Shown here: positions 34,095 to 46,184 of the stretch, piece by piece | How the letters are laid out: every line of letters begins with the position of its first letter | Numbering within the stretch: position 1 is the stretch's first letter | From: Tetraselmis striata | Lineage: Eukaryota > Chlorophyta > Chlorodendrophyceae > Chlorodendrales > Chlorodendraceae | NCBI GenBank assembly: GCA_006384855.1 | Contig: VCJN01002357.1 | Coordinates: 152,997-216,996 of the forward strand | DNA: 64,000 nucleotides | Direction: 5' to 3' | Notes under the pieces: generated by a model | The model's database searches: none | Seen by the model: only the letters and a program-made list of their open reading frames with translations | Told to the model about the DNA's origin: nothing | Position numbers and translations under genes: made by a program

Positions 34095-37000
34095 ATGGAC
34101 CCAAAGACAGGCATGAAGAAGCAGGTGAGATGATGACATATACTTGCATGTGCTGATGCAAACTAACCGGGTGGAGCTGATCCTTGCATTCCTGTTCCTC
34201 ATCAGATTGTGGAAGTCGAGGCATTTTCCTCTGTACATGACATGATTCATGCCGCCATCCTTCACTACGGCCCACCCGCAACGCTGCGCCAGGCATGGCT
34301 GCCTATCCCACTCTTTATCACCTCCCGAGTCAAGCCCTTGTCCTGTGCTGCGGTCTCTCAAACACGCGCCATTGATCCATTTCCCTGCAGATCTACCAGG
34401 CATGTCAGGAGCGCGGACGCATTGCCTATAAGCGGACTGGAGGCTCACGGCTCATCACCCATAACGATCACTGGAAGAGTCAGATCCGCCATGCGCTCTA
34501 CACAAGCGGACGCTTTGAGAGGTCCGGACTCTGTCAGATGTTAGCTCTTCCTGCTGCTGTGCCTACTCGTCATTCTGACACATGGGAGTTTGTGTTTTAC
34601 TGCGCAGAACCGCTCCTGAAGTGGACCTCTGGCTTATTGCCAAAAGTCATGCCCAATCAGGGCCCCTCACGACTACGGTGGCAATCTTTGCAGGTGTGCC
34701 TGCGCTCTTCAGTGCGTGGCTACATGCACACCTGGACGATGCGGATGCGGGGTGTCTGCCACCCTTGAATGGCGCTGATCTGCTTTGTGGCTGCGCAATC
34801 TTTCAGATGAAGATGCACCAGACAGCTCAATCTGCGAGGCGTCGCGTGTGGGGGCAACAACCGAAGCCATTGGTGCTGGCACTCAGGCCACATCGCCAGT
34901 CGTCCGTCCCAACTTGCGCCATGGTAGCACCGTGCGCCCGGCGTCACAGCTACCTATTGCCACACCTCCTGCAGAAGCCTCCCTGCGGGGCTCTCCACAG
35001 GGCATTGTTAGAGGGGCGAGATCTACCCGCAGCCGCCGAGGACGTGCTGGCATTGCGTGCGCTCCCACATTGCAACGCCGGGTTTTATTGTGTTTTTCAC
35101 AATTCAAACGCCGGCCTAGCCTCTGATGTACGCCTTGCCTGCCGACTATCCATCCACAGGGTGCCAAGGCTGCAAGACGGTGGCACGTGTATGACAGGGA
35201 CAGCTAGCAGGTGGGCAGCGCAGCCTGAGCATGCAACCACGCATTCCTTGGAATGCTCTTGCTGGCGCGCCTTTGGCAGCTAGCCTGGGCTGGAAGCGCT
35301 GTGCCTGCCCTCGTTAGTGAAGCTCGTGTGTGAATCTGATACCTGCCAGGGCGGGCTCAAAAGAAGGGGGAGCAGCCGTTTGCACTGGCGAGAGTGATGG
35401 TGTGGGTGGCAATAGGTGACTCGCCGCTCTCAATGCTCTGCCTGTGCAAGGCCGTGTTGGTGCTGGGCCTGCTTATGTTTGGCGCTTGTATGATATTGCG
35501 CTAAGAGTTTTGATGTGTTGCTGTGCCGGTTTTTGGTACAGGGTGGCCGTCCCAGCAGCGGCTATGCCACTATGGCACTCAAGCCCGGCGCAAAAACAAG
35601 GGCTGAGGTGCACAGCCAGCGCTAACGATCTGGCGCTCCTTCAGGCGGGCCCTGCCTGCCCACTGGCAGGCGTTGATCTGACGGTGCGTGCTGCTCGAAA
35701 CAGCCTCTCATACCCAGGCTCTCCCACAGCGCCATCCCTTTCGGTAGTGATGCGCTGGCAGGGACCAGGATGACACCGGCACCTGTGTTTCATGGTTCTG
35801 ATTGTTTTGACATCAGTCTGATTGTTTTGACGCCCCCCCCCCCCCCTTCCCCCCCCCCCCCCCCCCCCCCCGGGGTCGCGCCACTACATAGGCTGTCCTG
35901 AAGCCTGAGCTTATTGACTCCCTCAGCCAATTGGACTACGGGCTCCTCCTCTCATTTCTGCCAGAGCCTGACCGCCGCTCAAAAGAGGCAGTCATGGCAT
36001 TGGTGGAGCGTCCGTGTTTTAAGCATGCATGTGAAGTGGCACAGGTCTGCTGCCTAACCTGCTGCTTGGCATGGCTGAACTGGCATGGCTGTCCCTCAGG
36101 TCTGCTCCAGTGTTGAGAGCGTGAGTGCGCGCTGTCTCTGATTCAAACGCGGCTGTGCTGGTCTGCAGAAGCAGCTCCTGGCTGGTACTTTGGATATGAC
36201 ACAGGTGACTGGCTACGCACGGTTGTCATCCAGGCCAGAGAGAAAAGTTGACAACTCAACAGGGTAAAATCCTTGGCATCCTATTCCTTTGATTCATTCT
36301 CTTGACTGAGTGTCAGTAGTGCGGCTTCATCTTCCACTCCAATCAGCATACTGTGTACATTGTAGGATCCACAGTCTCCTGCAAACTTTGAAGGAGGAGC
36401 AGGGCCCGCAGCAAGGCACGGGTACGAGCAACCAGCCACTGCTAGTATCTTCTCTTCGTTGTGTTGTCTTCGCATTGGCGAATTCCTGTCTCACACCTTG
36501 CTGCGACCTTAATTGCAGGGTATGGTCTCAGGAGGCCTGTGGTTGAGGTGCCTATTGCCTGCCCACCAAGTGCTTCTGGCCGCTCTGCCGAGGGAGACAG
36601 CTCTTCCCCACACGGCAGCAAACATACTCTTGACCGCTCAGCATCAGAGGTGTTCCCTCCCTCTCTCCCTCACCTCAGGATCCGCATTCGTGTAGTTTAA
36701 CTTGCTTCTCAGTCACGCGACAAAATGTGCTAACAAAAGCTGGGAAATGCGAATGCTGTGCTTGGTGGCATGTTTGCTAGATACAGCACCTGACGCCTTT
36801 AAGCTGTCTGTCTCTGCACCCCACACAGGGTGTGGTGCCAATCAAGAAGCGCCTGAAGGAGGCAGCCAAAGCAGACAAGGATGCCAATAGCCCCTCCTTG
36901 TTTTGCAGGCGGAAAGACGGGGATGGCACTGCAAGCGGGACTGGGCTGGGCCTCCCTGGCAATGACGCCTCAAGCCGCTACCACAAGCCGCGCCGCATCG

Positions 37001-38279
37001 CTACACCTGCCCTCCCGGAAAGCAGCACGCCCATCAGCACACCTGAGGCCCCGGAGGCCCGGCACGAGCCTGATGGGTGAGAAACCTGACCTCACTAGAC
37101 ATACGTTGACTCTTCGCATACATTCTCGCCAATCCTCAATACCGCAAGCAGGAGCCATGTGATTGCATCCTCCGCTGCTAACTGGCACTGGTATTTCTGT
37201 AGACTGGATGACCCTGGCAGAAGCCTACGCAAGGGACGTGGCCGTCTCCCACCCAAGCCTGGTGCGCAGGTTGGCGCCGGGATGGACCCCAGTCCCAGTG
37301 CCTCACTGCGCTCACGCCCAGAGACTCCAGCGGTGCGAGCCCAATCCCCTCATTGACTTGTTCCCCCATCCCACCTTCTCCCTTCCTCCAAGCCCCAACC
37401 TGATGGGGAGTGGAAGTAACCACACGTGTGTGGGGCTGTTTACAGGTGTCAACTCCAGCGCTGGCCCCGCCATCTGCTGTAAAGAACACCACCCCACTGT
37501 CAGAACTTCACCTGCCGCCACCAAGTACGCCCTTGCACCGGCATTCTCTGCAACAGGGAGCCCTAACACCTGCGCATGATTCTGCCCCTGTTCTATCTGA
37601 AGAATCTGAGTGGGAGGGCGTCCATGCGCTATGTGTGCCGACAGGGTCCACGCGCCTGACACGACGCACCGGGCTCACAACCCCAGTGTGGGCTGTGGAG
37701 CCCCTGGTGGACGGGGACTCACGCCTCGAGGGGTGCAGCAGTGCAGACATCTTCCGGGCGTTTGCGCTGCAGTGCCTGAAGGAGGAGGGCAAGGCCCTGT
37801 GTGCCCAGGAGCTTGTGGCCCATGCCTTGGCGCGCAACCTGCCATGCAAGACCGGAAGGGTGCGCTGCCCCTCCCCCCCCCCCCCCCCCCCGCACGTCCT
37901 CCTCCCATCAACGCAGCAATACTCACGCACCAATATCCCATGCAGAGGCATTGCAAATGGCTCTGCTGTCATGGGTGTTGCAATGCACTCACACTCCTCC
38001 CGTCTGTCCGACTGAAACAACTTCATCGCTGTTCGCAAAGACCCCGGAGCACACCATGGCTTCCGCGCTGTACATGGACATGGAGACCAATGACAACACC
38101 CCATTCTGCCCCTACAAGGATGGTAAGCAAGCTTGCTCGGTGCTGCCATGTGTGCTGCCCATCACGCCCCTCCTGCCCTCAGAGCCCCCCAGCCCCGGGC
38201 GCAAGGCAGGGCGGCTGAACTGTGTGGTGTGCGCGCCTCAGGCAAGTTTGGACTGTACGAGTGGGGCGAGGAGTCGTAG
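34095..38279 (+). CDS. Asx-like chromatin protein: winged helix, DEUBAD-like segment, C-terminal HARE-HTH
   Basis: Exons: 34095-34124, 34206-34292, 34391-34521, 34608-34693, 34807 to about 35050, one or two unresolved, 35542-35607, 35892-36044, 36169-36204, 36366-36444, 36519-36649, 36829-37076, 37203-37332, 37446-37859, 38041-38122 and 38242-38279; phases agree from 35542 to the end. The N-terminus (DMIHAAILHYGPPATLRQIYQ, then HWKSQIRHALYTSGRFER) reads as a winged helix. 35892-36204 (LSQLDYGLLLSFLPEPDR, CFKHACEVAQ, KQLLAGTLD) matches the ASXH/DEUBAD pattern. The end (IFRAFALQCLKEEGKALCAQEL, TPEHTMASALYMDM, DGKFGLYEWGEES) is a clear HARE-HTH. In animals Asx/ASXL with DEUBAD activates the BAP1 deubiquitinase that removes H2A ubiquitin; a similar nuclear role is inferred. 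Domain order differs from animal ASXL, which has HARE-HTH at the N-terminus and a PHD finger at the end; no PHD is seen here. The second intron (34293-34390) uses GC-AG. TGTAA follows at 38548-38552. Confidence 0.7.
35832..35870. repeat. Poly-C run in intron of the Asx-like gene
   Basis: C tract interrupted by TT, 22 nt before the DEUBAD exon's acceptor; a further C run at 37871-37890 follows the donor at 37860. Confidence 0.9.
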
Positions 38280-38547
38280 CTGCTGCCCATGCGCGCGGAT
38301 TGTCATTTATAAGTGGCAACAGCATGTCCTCGGCCAATCCAGAAATAAACGACCCTCTGTGCTGGGTATGGCATTCCCATTAACGGCCTCTGTGACCCTC
38401 TTAATCGGTCCTATGCCAAACAGCACAGCACTCAGGGCCCAATGCTACGACCAGCACCATTTGCTTCAGCGACGAGATTATTTGCATGAGCTATTTTCTT
38501 CCCGTTCTGGTTCCAAGGTGGCAAGTAAATAATGTGCATTCGGAATT

Positions 38548-38552
38548 TGTAA
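38548..38552 (+). terminator. TGTAA poly(A) signal candidate for the Asx-like gene
   Basis: First TGTAA on the plus strand after the stop at 38279, about 270 nt downstream. Confidence 0.4.
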
Positions 38553-38844
38553 CAGAGTGCATGAGGCATCGATTGCCTCCACCTGCAGGCTGCTTTGAAG
38601 CCAAGCCGCGAGTATATGGCCGTGTGCTTGGTGGCAGGGGGTCGAACATATGTTGCCACTCGCTGATCCTTCGCCACATCAATAACTTCACCAATATATA
38701 GTGATACGCAGACGGGCGGAATAAAGAGAAGCGCAGCACGGGAATATAATTTCGCTGCACGTTTATTCGTTGTCAGATGCGGTATGTCCTCATCCAACTC
38801 CAGATCTCGCGCCGCGCGCCGATAAGAATTATTTATATTTGTTG

Positions 38845-39135
38845 TTTCAAAGTTGAGTCTGATTTTGCCAACAAGGTCGCGCCGGAAGTTTTACAAGGAC
38901 AAGACCCGAAATTGGCAGGAAGGAAAGTGAAAACTTGGAGGGAGTCCCGGGGGGCGCTGCATGTAACGCAGCGAAACTGGAAGATGGCAGGCTCAGATGT
39001 TTACGGCTGCTTTTATGTTAAATCCTGCTGCACACAATATAATCCTTCGCAACAACAGATGCCGAGTAATAACCAGTACCACTTTATAGCAGCAACGGTA
39101 GCCGAACGAAAAGCGCTTAGGGCAGGATCAGAAGC
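38845..39135 (-). mobile_element. Terminal remnant of the split-direct-repeat element family
   Basis: 38845-38870 is the complement of the B repeat (one mismatch), followed after 84 nt by the A-repeat hairpin (38955-38973, cgctgc...gcagcg), then aaactggaagatggcaggctcag and further similarity to the complement of A to about 39135, including gcaacaacag and ccagtaccac. Order B2-A2 reversed shows a minus-strand, diverged right end with no internal genes. Confidence 0.8.
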
Positions 39136-39159
39136 GCCTTAATTAAGATAGTTTGATTA

Positions 39160-39720
39160 CATGAGCGAACTGCAAAAGGGGATCAGGAGATCAGCCGAAA
39201 AGGCCATTTGAAAGGTCCACTACAGAGCTGCGAGGTGGGATCAGCATCAAAAGAGGGTGCGGGATGAGCACGAGCAGACAGTCGAACATCACATTATAGC
39301 AGATCGTTGAGCTTGTAGTATTTTACAAGTCGTCGCGTCAGTCGAACATCAGCATCGGCTCCGCGGCAGCGCAGCAGCAGCGCTTTCCGTACTAAAAGTT
39401 CGCCCCGGGACATCGGCCGAAGCCGCCCCAGCACTTGACCTCGTGCGCCAACTGCAGTCGTAGGTCTGGCATAGCCCATAGACCATTGCCTCATGCGAAC
39501 CCCGAAGGGCTAATGCATCAACCGAGTAAACCCGGGACACGCCGGGCCGATATTGCCGAAATACATCGGCCAGGAATCGAACCCGGTACCTTGCCCGGTA
39601 CCCGGTACGCTAGCTTTCCGTACTCGTGCCAGCACCGCGTACTCGTACAAAGGATTAGTACCCGGGTACCGGTATCAACGGATCTTCCGCCTGTCACCAG
39701 CGGCCGCCTAGGGCCCGTGC
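39160..39720. repeat. Cluster of small dispersed repeats
   Basis: 39165-39290 resembles 23260-23390 (acatgagc...gaaaggtcc-ctacag...gatgagcacgagca). 39400-39525 is the inverted copy of 27668-27789. 39565-39592 (cggccaggaatcgaacccggtacc) is tRNA T-arm-like on the minus strand, but no matching acceptor strand exists nearby. Confidence 0.6.
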
Positions 39721-39726
39721 GTCGCC

Positions 39727-42120
39727 GTGCGTAACCCGCCGCCCAGACTGCGTAGCTGCCCTCACCCCCCGCCCACGCGACGGCACCGTGCTGCTCAGGC
39801 TGTGGCGGGTCGCTTGTATCCGGCGATGCGCCGCGCGATGTCTGCGCCGTCCGCCGATGGTGCGATAGAACGCGCCGTTGACCCCGCCCGGGTCGCCGCC
39901 GCCCCAGTACATCGTGCAATATATCAGGCAGCCCCCGCGCGTCACGGGCGGCGGGGCGTCGCCCGCGGCACCGCCGCTACGTTCCGGGGCGTCGTAGCGC
40001 CCCCGATTGTCGTTCCCGCTCCGCGAGAGGTGGGTGCACCGGCCGGCCGCCCCGGTAGCCAGGCCTCGGGACTCGGTATCCGCCTCCCCCTACTCGCCCA
40101 TCTCCGGCCGGCGACGGGGTGCGGTGGAGACCACCTCTCCGACGTGGACATGGTGCACAAGCCGGCACAACGGAGGCACAACGCTGCGCGAATGAGACCT
40201 TGGAGGCGGCGGTGGAGGCCGATTTCTCCGTGGTGTTGGATAGGGCGTTGACATGGAAGTACCTGCTGCCCCAGTTATTGCTCACGGCCTCGGGCCGAGG
40301 AGGGCGGCGCCGGCAGCAAGCCTTGGCGTGGCATTTCCGCGCATTCGCCGAGTAGCGCATGACCGAACTCGTGCTCTCATGGGACGACGCCAGCACCGAG
40401 GCGCTCTATGCCGGACATGCCTGCCAGCGTCGAACGGACGATGACCTCTTCCCGGCGTTGCTCGTGGGCACTGCGGACACCGCGTGGTGGCGTTGGTGGC
40501 GGATGATGGAGCTCTCTCCCGAGTGGCGGGCCGACTATCGTCTCAGGAAATGGGGTAATGGGCGACCTATCCGATCTTGCTATCTTCGCCCAGCTGTGCG
40601 ACAAGCACCCGTCCCGTGGCCACCCGATCCCAGACGCCGTGTATGATATTCCGGTCGATGAGGCCGCCCGGACGTGAACATGCGCGTGCCTTACCAACAG
40701 CTCAAGCAACACGTGGCAGCAAGGCCCTCAGACGGGCGCAACGAGTATCTCCGCTGCTTGGTGGGCGAATACGCCATGGCGTCAAGACTTGCGACGGTCC
40801 GCGCCATGTCGGAGGCCTCAATGTAAACCTCCAAGGTCGCATTCCTAGGCAGTGGTTAATCCGGCTCTTCGCCTCGGCTAGACTTATTGTGTCCCATGTC
40901 AAGAAGCTAGGCGAGGGCGGGGCCCCGGACGTGCGGCTTTTGGCAGTCGGGGAGGTGGAGCGGCGCACAACGGAGCGGGCGGTAGTGGTGGACAACATGA
41001 CGAAGGAGGCGTATGTGCCGGCGCCCGCGTGATGGAGGGCGGGGGAGGCGGAGGCCGCGTCCGGCTACTCGCAAAAGGAGATGGCAGCATTTCTAGATCA
41101 GGTCAACAACTCTCGGCTTCAAAATGCGGTGGGCATTTTCCCTGTCACATATAGGGAGCGGATCTTGTTCGGCCAGCTCTACGCGTCGTCGGGCATGTGG
41201 ACGGTGGCCATCCCCACCGCGCGGAAGGTCATCACTCCGCATGAGGTGCGCGAGGTCGCTTCGGGGTACTTCTTTCTGCCTAGCCCATGTCTGGCACCGG
41301 TGGTTGCGAGCCAAATCATTTTGTCCTCGACAGAGCACAATCCCGTCACTATCGACCTCTATGGCGACACGCTCATGAGCCTCCCGGGACGTGGAGACGG
41401 TCACTGGCGAGTAGGACACGACGCTATTGCAGATGCCGTCCGCGATCAATGTTTCACGGCCTAGGTGTCGTTGTACGCTGGGAGGTGGATGACTACTTGT
41501 TCTAGCAGGCAGTGCCTCTCGGCAACACCGTACCCATGGATGAACTCAAGGACATGGTGCCGGACGCGGAGCTCACCCACCTGCCGGCGTTCGACGTCGT
41601 GACCGGGAGCAGCTATGATTCCCGGAGCTTGAAGCCCACTCTGCTGGAGCTCGAGGCTATGCGGTACATGGTCAATTACAATGCGTTGCCCCGGGCCACG
41701 GCTGTGGATCGGTTTGAGTTCTCCCTGATGGTCGAATTACTACAACGCGGGATGGCAGTGCGGGGTGAGGCGTGGCACAACACGGAGTCGGGACAACATA
41801 ACGGCCTTTTATCGAGACACCTTGGACATGTCGGAGTACACGCGCATGGTCTTCGGCAAGGTGAGTGAGGTGAGCAAGGGGTTACGCCGCACTATGCGCG
41901 GTGTCACATGCTTGACCGCGGATCGGGGCGCTCTCTCATCGCGGGGCACTCGGCGCACCACTGCACCACCCGGGCTCATCAGGAGACCTTATTCGCAAGA
42001 GATTTCCTCGGGGTCTTGAGCTTGGTGGCGGCTCAAGATCGTGCTCGCTGCCTCATCCGACGGCGCAGATACATCCGCCATCATAAATGCCGAAATTGCA
42101 CAGCACGTCCGTGGATCACC
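39727..42120 (+). pseudogene. Decayed non-LTR retroelement, C-terminal part
   Basis: Broken plus-strand frames share a theme: NETLEAAVEADFSVVLDRAL (about 40190), a second piece to 41032, then 41081-41464 (FLDQVNNSRLQNAVGIF, MWTVAIPTARKVITPHEVREVASGYFFLP, IDLYGDTLMSLPGRGDGHWRVGHDAIADAV) and 41512-41868 (PDAELTHLPAFDVVTGSS, ALPRATAVDRFEFSLMVELLQRG). The run of a 'WLxAxPT...F' segment, a 'GxxxxxHxAxxDA' segment and a PD...D-V segment is the usual region after reverse transcriptase in non-LTR elements with a restriction-like endonuclease. Stops (41033, 41462) and frame changes interrupt it. No RT motif was found upstream, so it is 5' truncated or too decayed. Confidence 0.45.
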
Positions 42121-42714
42121 CTTACATACACGTGCACGAGTGGCCCGGACTCTGAACAGTGCGCGCACCCCTCACCCAGCCCGCATTGTGCGGGATGCGG
42201 GCCGCTTTTAGGCGGCTTCCTGTGAGGATCTTTTCGTACTTGTTTTAGCCGTGGATTTGTTCCTGGCATTTTTGTACTTCACACCAATACCGCTTCCGGT
42301 ACTCTAGGGATGCGGGCTGCTTTTAGGCGGCTTGCTTTGTTGATCTGCTAGTACATGGACGTGGCGAAATCCACCTCGTACCCGTCCTACTCTAGACCGT
42401 GTACCTTGTACCGTGGATTTTTAGACCACTTTGTACCGTGGATTTTTAGAGGTGGATTTGTTACTAATGACTTTTTGTATTTCCCGCATTTCTCTGAAAT
42501 ATGATGTTGCTGGTACATGGTATTGACCGTTGTCGACCTGTAGAAAGGATTAACAACTAGCGACTACTACAGCCCGCGTCTGTTGCGCGCACAGCACAGC
42601 CGAATCGAATTTTGCGAGTACTGATTTGGAATACAAAAGCGCAAGCAACAATAAACTTGTCCTAAGTACTACGTTACGGTACCAGGTACTGTTGCTGGTG
42701 TGTTTTTTTCTTTT

Positions 42715-44870
42715 TTACATCATCAGGGCATATATATAACATATGCGCACTACAAACAGAACTAACATCAACTATGGAAGGTTGCCAGCAAAAGAGAGAC
42801 CTTAGCCCGGAACCAAGGTCGAGCGGAAGGCCAGGGAGCCAAGAACCAAGGGAGAGCCAAGGGAACCACGAAGTCGCCAAGCTGCCAGGAATTAAAGAGA
42901 CCACCGCCCCGGGGTAGGCCATCAGCCGCGGCGAGGACGCTTGCAGCCAATGACCCGGGTCATAGCAACACAGGCCGACGAGCGACGTGACGCAGGCGCA
43001 TGAGCACCATCACGTGCCGCGCGCGCGGCCGCGACCCCGCCAAGAACGTTGTCTGCGTGTGCCATGTTGATGAGCAAGGAGAAACGGCGGCGCCACGCAG
43101 ACAAGAGCTGGCCGATTTTTGGGGGCAGTGCGTGTGTGTGTGTGTGGCTAGCTTTCGCGAGCTCCACCAAGAAGGCCTCAGCGTGCGGGGCCAGCGAGCC
43201 GAACTCAGAAACGGCGAAAGGAACAAAACGAAGCATGCCGGCGGCGTTTCGGACACCCTCATCATACTTCTGGATTTTGTGGCGCTCTGCAGCCCGCAAT
43301 GCAGTCGTTGGATCCGAGCTTGACACGCCGAGGATAGGGGCAATGGTGGTATCGACAGCAACCGTGTTCCCGCGGATACCACCATACCCAAAAAGCCCAA
43401 CATTCGGCCGGCGGCCGTCGCTGCCCTTCGGAAGAGAAACAAGCACCGACGGGTCGTTCCGTGAGGATCTGGACACCCACGCCCAAGGCGGACTTCACTT
43501 CGTGGCAAACGTCGGAAAGGCCATGTGCCGCCCACTCGTGTGCGGCGTGATTGGAGTCGCCCCAAGAGCAACGTGCCACGTGATCAGCGTACGCGACCGC
43601 CCAAGCTGAAGGAGTGAATTCCACGCCAACTTTCTCAAAACGGGCCAACATGCCTTGTACCGAGAAAGAGCAAAAAGCACAAGGGCATGGCTCGCCAAGG
43701 GAGAGGACCGGAGCCGCCGGAAGGCTAAATGGGCTGCAAGCGGCAACGCGGAACATGTACTCAGGGGAACGCTCACGGACTTCACCAAGGCGACCCTCAC
43801 TTGGAGGATCAGGCACTTGGAACGCTGTCGCAGCGCGTAAGAGGCGGCCCGGGACGAAGCGGTTGCTGTCAGGGCCGCTTGTAGGCATACGCGCATCAAG
43901 CTTTGCGAAGCGGGCCGTGTGAATGCGGTTGCTCAGGGTTTCCTGGACTTTCCGCATGGAGTGCAAGGGGAAGTCCGAGTAATGCGGGATAGTTTGGCGG
44001 TCGGCCGCCGAGCGCATCGCAGACGCCGGCTCAGTCCCATCGGCCGAGCAGCCGGCACGGGCAACGTGAGATAGAGCGCTTGGAGGGGAGCAACTTTAGG
44101 GGAGAGGCCAACGGCCCCGCTAGATCCTCGAGCACCGCGTCTCTACACTCGTCAACGACACGGGTATGAGCAGCGCGAAGCTCGACAGCCCACATCGGCG
44201 CCGACACGTTGGCGCCGGCATCGGGCTCGAACGCTGGGGTGTCCAAAGCCTGGTGAAACGAGGACGCCCCAACAAGGTAGAGGCAATGAGGGCTGGATAC
44301 GCCTGACGGGTCGGAAAGGAACGCGCCGGCGTTGTACATACTGGTGTGAATTACAAAGGGGCAGGAACAAATCCACCTACTGCTAACAAGGGTATCCTTG
44401 CTGCTACTAGTAGTACTAAAGATCATCAACACATCAATCCGCCTATGAGTCTGTGATGGCCCGCATCCCGCCAGGTAGCAGGTACAGGTAGCAGTAATAC
44501 TAATTTTAAAATAGGGCTTTTTGCAAATTGGAGTACTTTTGGGGTGGCAATTTGCAAAATTGGGGTACTTTTCCATAAATGCATTTATGACCGGGATTCA
44601 TGGAAAATTGACCATGCGGATTTAACCGCCTCTAAAACTGAAAGTGACGGTGAACTTTCATTACATTGCACAGTTCGATTTTGCTCGCGCGATCGATGGA
44701 TTAGTACCGGTACAGGTCCCTGTATCGTACGTCCGCACCTGGTACAGGTACCGCACGGCGGTATCTCTAGCGACCATCCGCCCTGTCCATATATAGATTA
44801 TTATTATATTACATCATCAGGGCTTTAACAAATGCGCACTACAGGGAGAACTAACAGCAAATATCCCTGC
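42715..44870 (-). pseudogene. Second decayed non-LTR retroelement, C-terminal part, minus strand
   Basis: The minus-strand frame from 44360 (AFLSDPSGVSSPHCLYLV) continues with shifts through 44017-43480 (SMRKVQETLSNRIHTARFAKL, NRFVPGRLLRAATAFQVPDPP, CAFCSFSVQGMLARFEKVG, HAAHEWAAHGLSDVC) and switches frame near 43470 to GRRPNVGLFGYGGIRGNTVAVDTTIAPIL ending at 42922. This is the same post-RT and restriction-like-endonuclease arrangement as at 41 kb, with P-N in place of the usual P-D and an intact AVDTTI strand. Short similar blocks, atcatcagggc...atgcgcactac...gaactaac, occur at 42720-42775 and 44814-44868 on either side, and again at 51461-51510. Confidence 0.5.
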
Positions 44871-45297
44871 TATCTATACTAACGAATAGAGGCGAGCAAG
44901 AAGCAGTAGGATTGCTGGTGTACTGCTGTATACCTGTACCCTGTATCCCATAGAATGATAGAACCCATGTAAGTATATAGAACCCATGGCGACCTAGCGC
45001 GTCGATATGCTGCCTACCTGATACTTCTCACACGTCGATGGCGGCCGTGATGAACCTGCTGGATTTCACCGCGAGGCGAAGTTGATCCATGGTCGACCAG
45101 CAGGTGGATGCCAGCGCCTCTTGTCCTCCTGCGAACTACACGCTTGCCGCCAGCGGCCCGCTGTTTGCGTGTGATCGTGGTCTCCGCCTGATCCCTGCAC
45201 AAACCTGCAGCCACCGCCGCTTCATCCGTGCCGTCGCTGCCGCGCGGAACATCCTACCGGGCTGGACGGCTCGGCAGGCTCGCAGCGCACGGCCATC

Positions 45298-46109
45298 ATG
45301 GCGCCCTTGCTGGAGCTGGCGGCGGACCAATGCACCTGCTCCAGTGAGGGCTTCAACCCTATCATCCAGAAGTACTTTTGCGACTGCGTTTACGAGTACG
45401 GACCCCCTCCCCTCGGGTCCCGGCGGTTCCTTGTTGATATCAAGCCTTTTATAATCAGCCCTCGCCCGCCGGCCCGGGCCCCAGGCTTCCAGGCTAACGC
45501 CGTTGCACGGCACCGTGCCCCTTCAGCTGGCAGGAATTCGCGGGGTTTGCTTGCGGACTGGCGTCTATCCTCGTCTGGCTGGTGGCGCAGGTGAGGGCCC
45601 CGACCAACTGGGAGGGGATCCCCCAGCATGTTTTGATCCTCACGCAACACTGACCCAAACAAATCCGGATGTGCCGGCCCTCCGTCGCGTTCCACGCCCC
45701 TCGGCGAGCTCCTCTCCGACCATACATCCATGAAAATCCAGCGCACTGAGCTCTCCCGTCTCCTCCATGTCGCTGCCACTTGCCCTCACAGCTACCGCAG
45801 CTCGTGGAGAACTACCGTAACAAGACCGCAGAGGCGCTGAGCGCCTGGTTCCTGGTGGACTGGCTCATGGTGCCTCCGCCCCCGCCCCTTCCCATGCTAC
45901 CGTCTCTAACTTCCTGCCTCTCTGACTTGGCAAGCATGCATGGGAAAGGTCTGAGCTACGGGCTGCATGCCCTGCTGTTGCTTAGGGCGACACCTGCAAC
46001 CTGGTTGGCTGCCTCGCCACCGGCAACCAGCTGGCGACCCAAGTATATACCGCTGTGTGCGTGCCCGACCCACCAGCGCCCCCATCTTCCTTTCAATGGG
46101 AAGGGGGGG

Positions 46110-46184
<75 letters not shown>

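Noticed and set aside
39565..39620. tRNA gene suggested by a T-arm-like ggttcgattcctgg complement
   Set aside because: No matching 5' acceptor strand or anticodon arm upstream.
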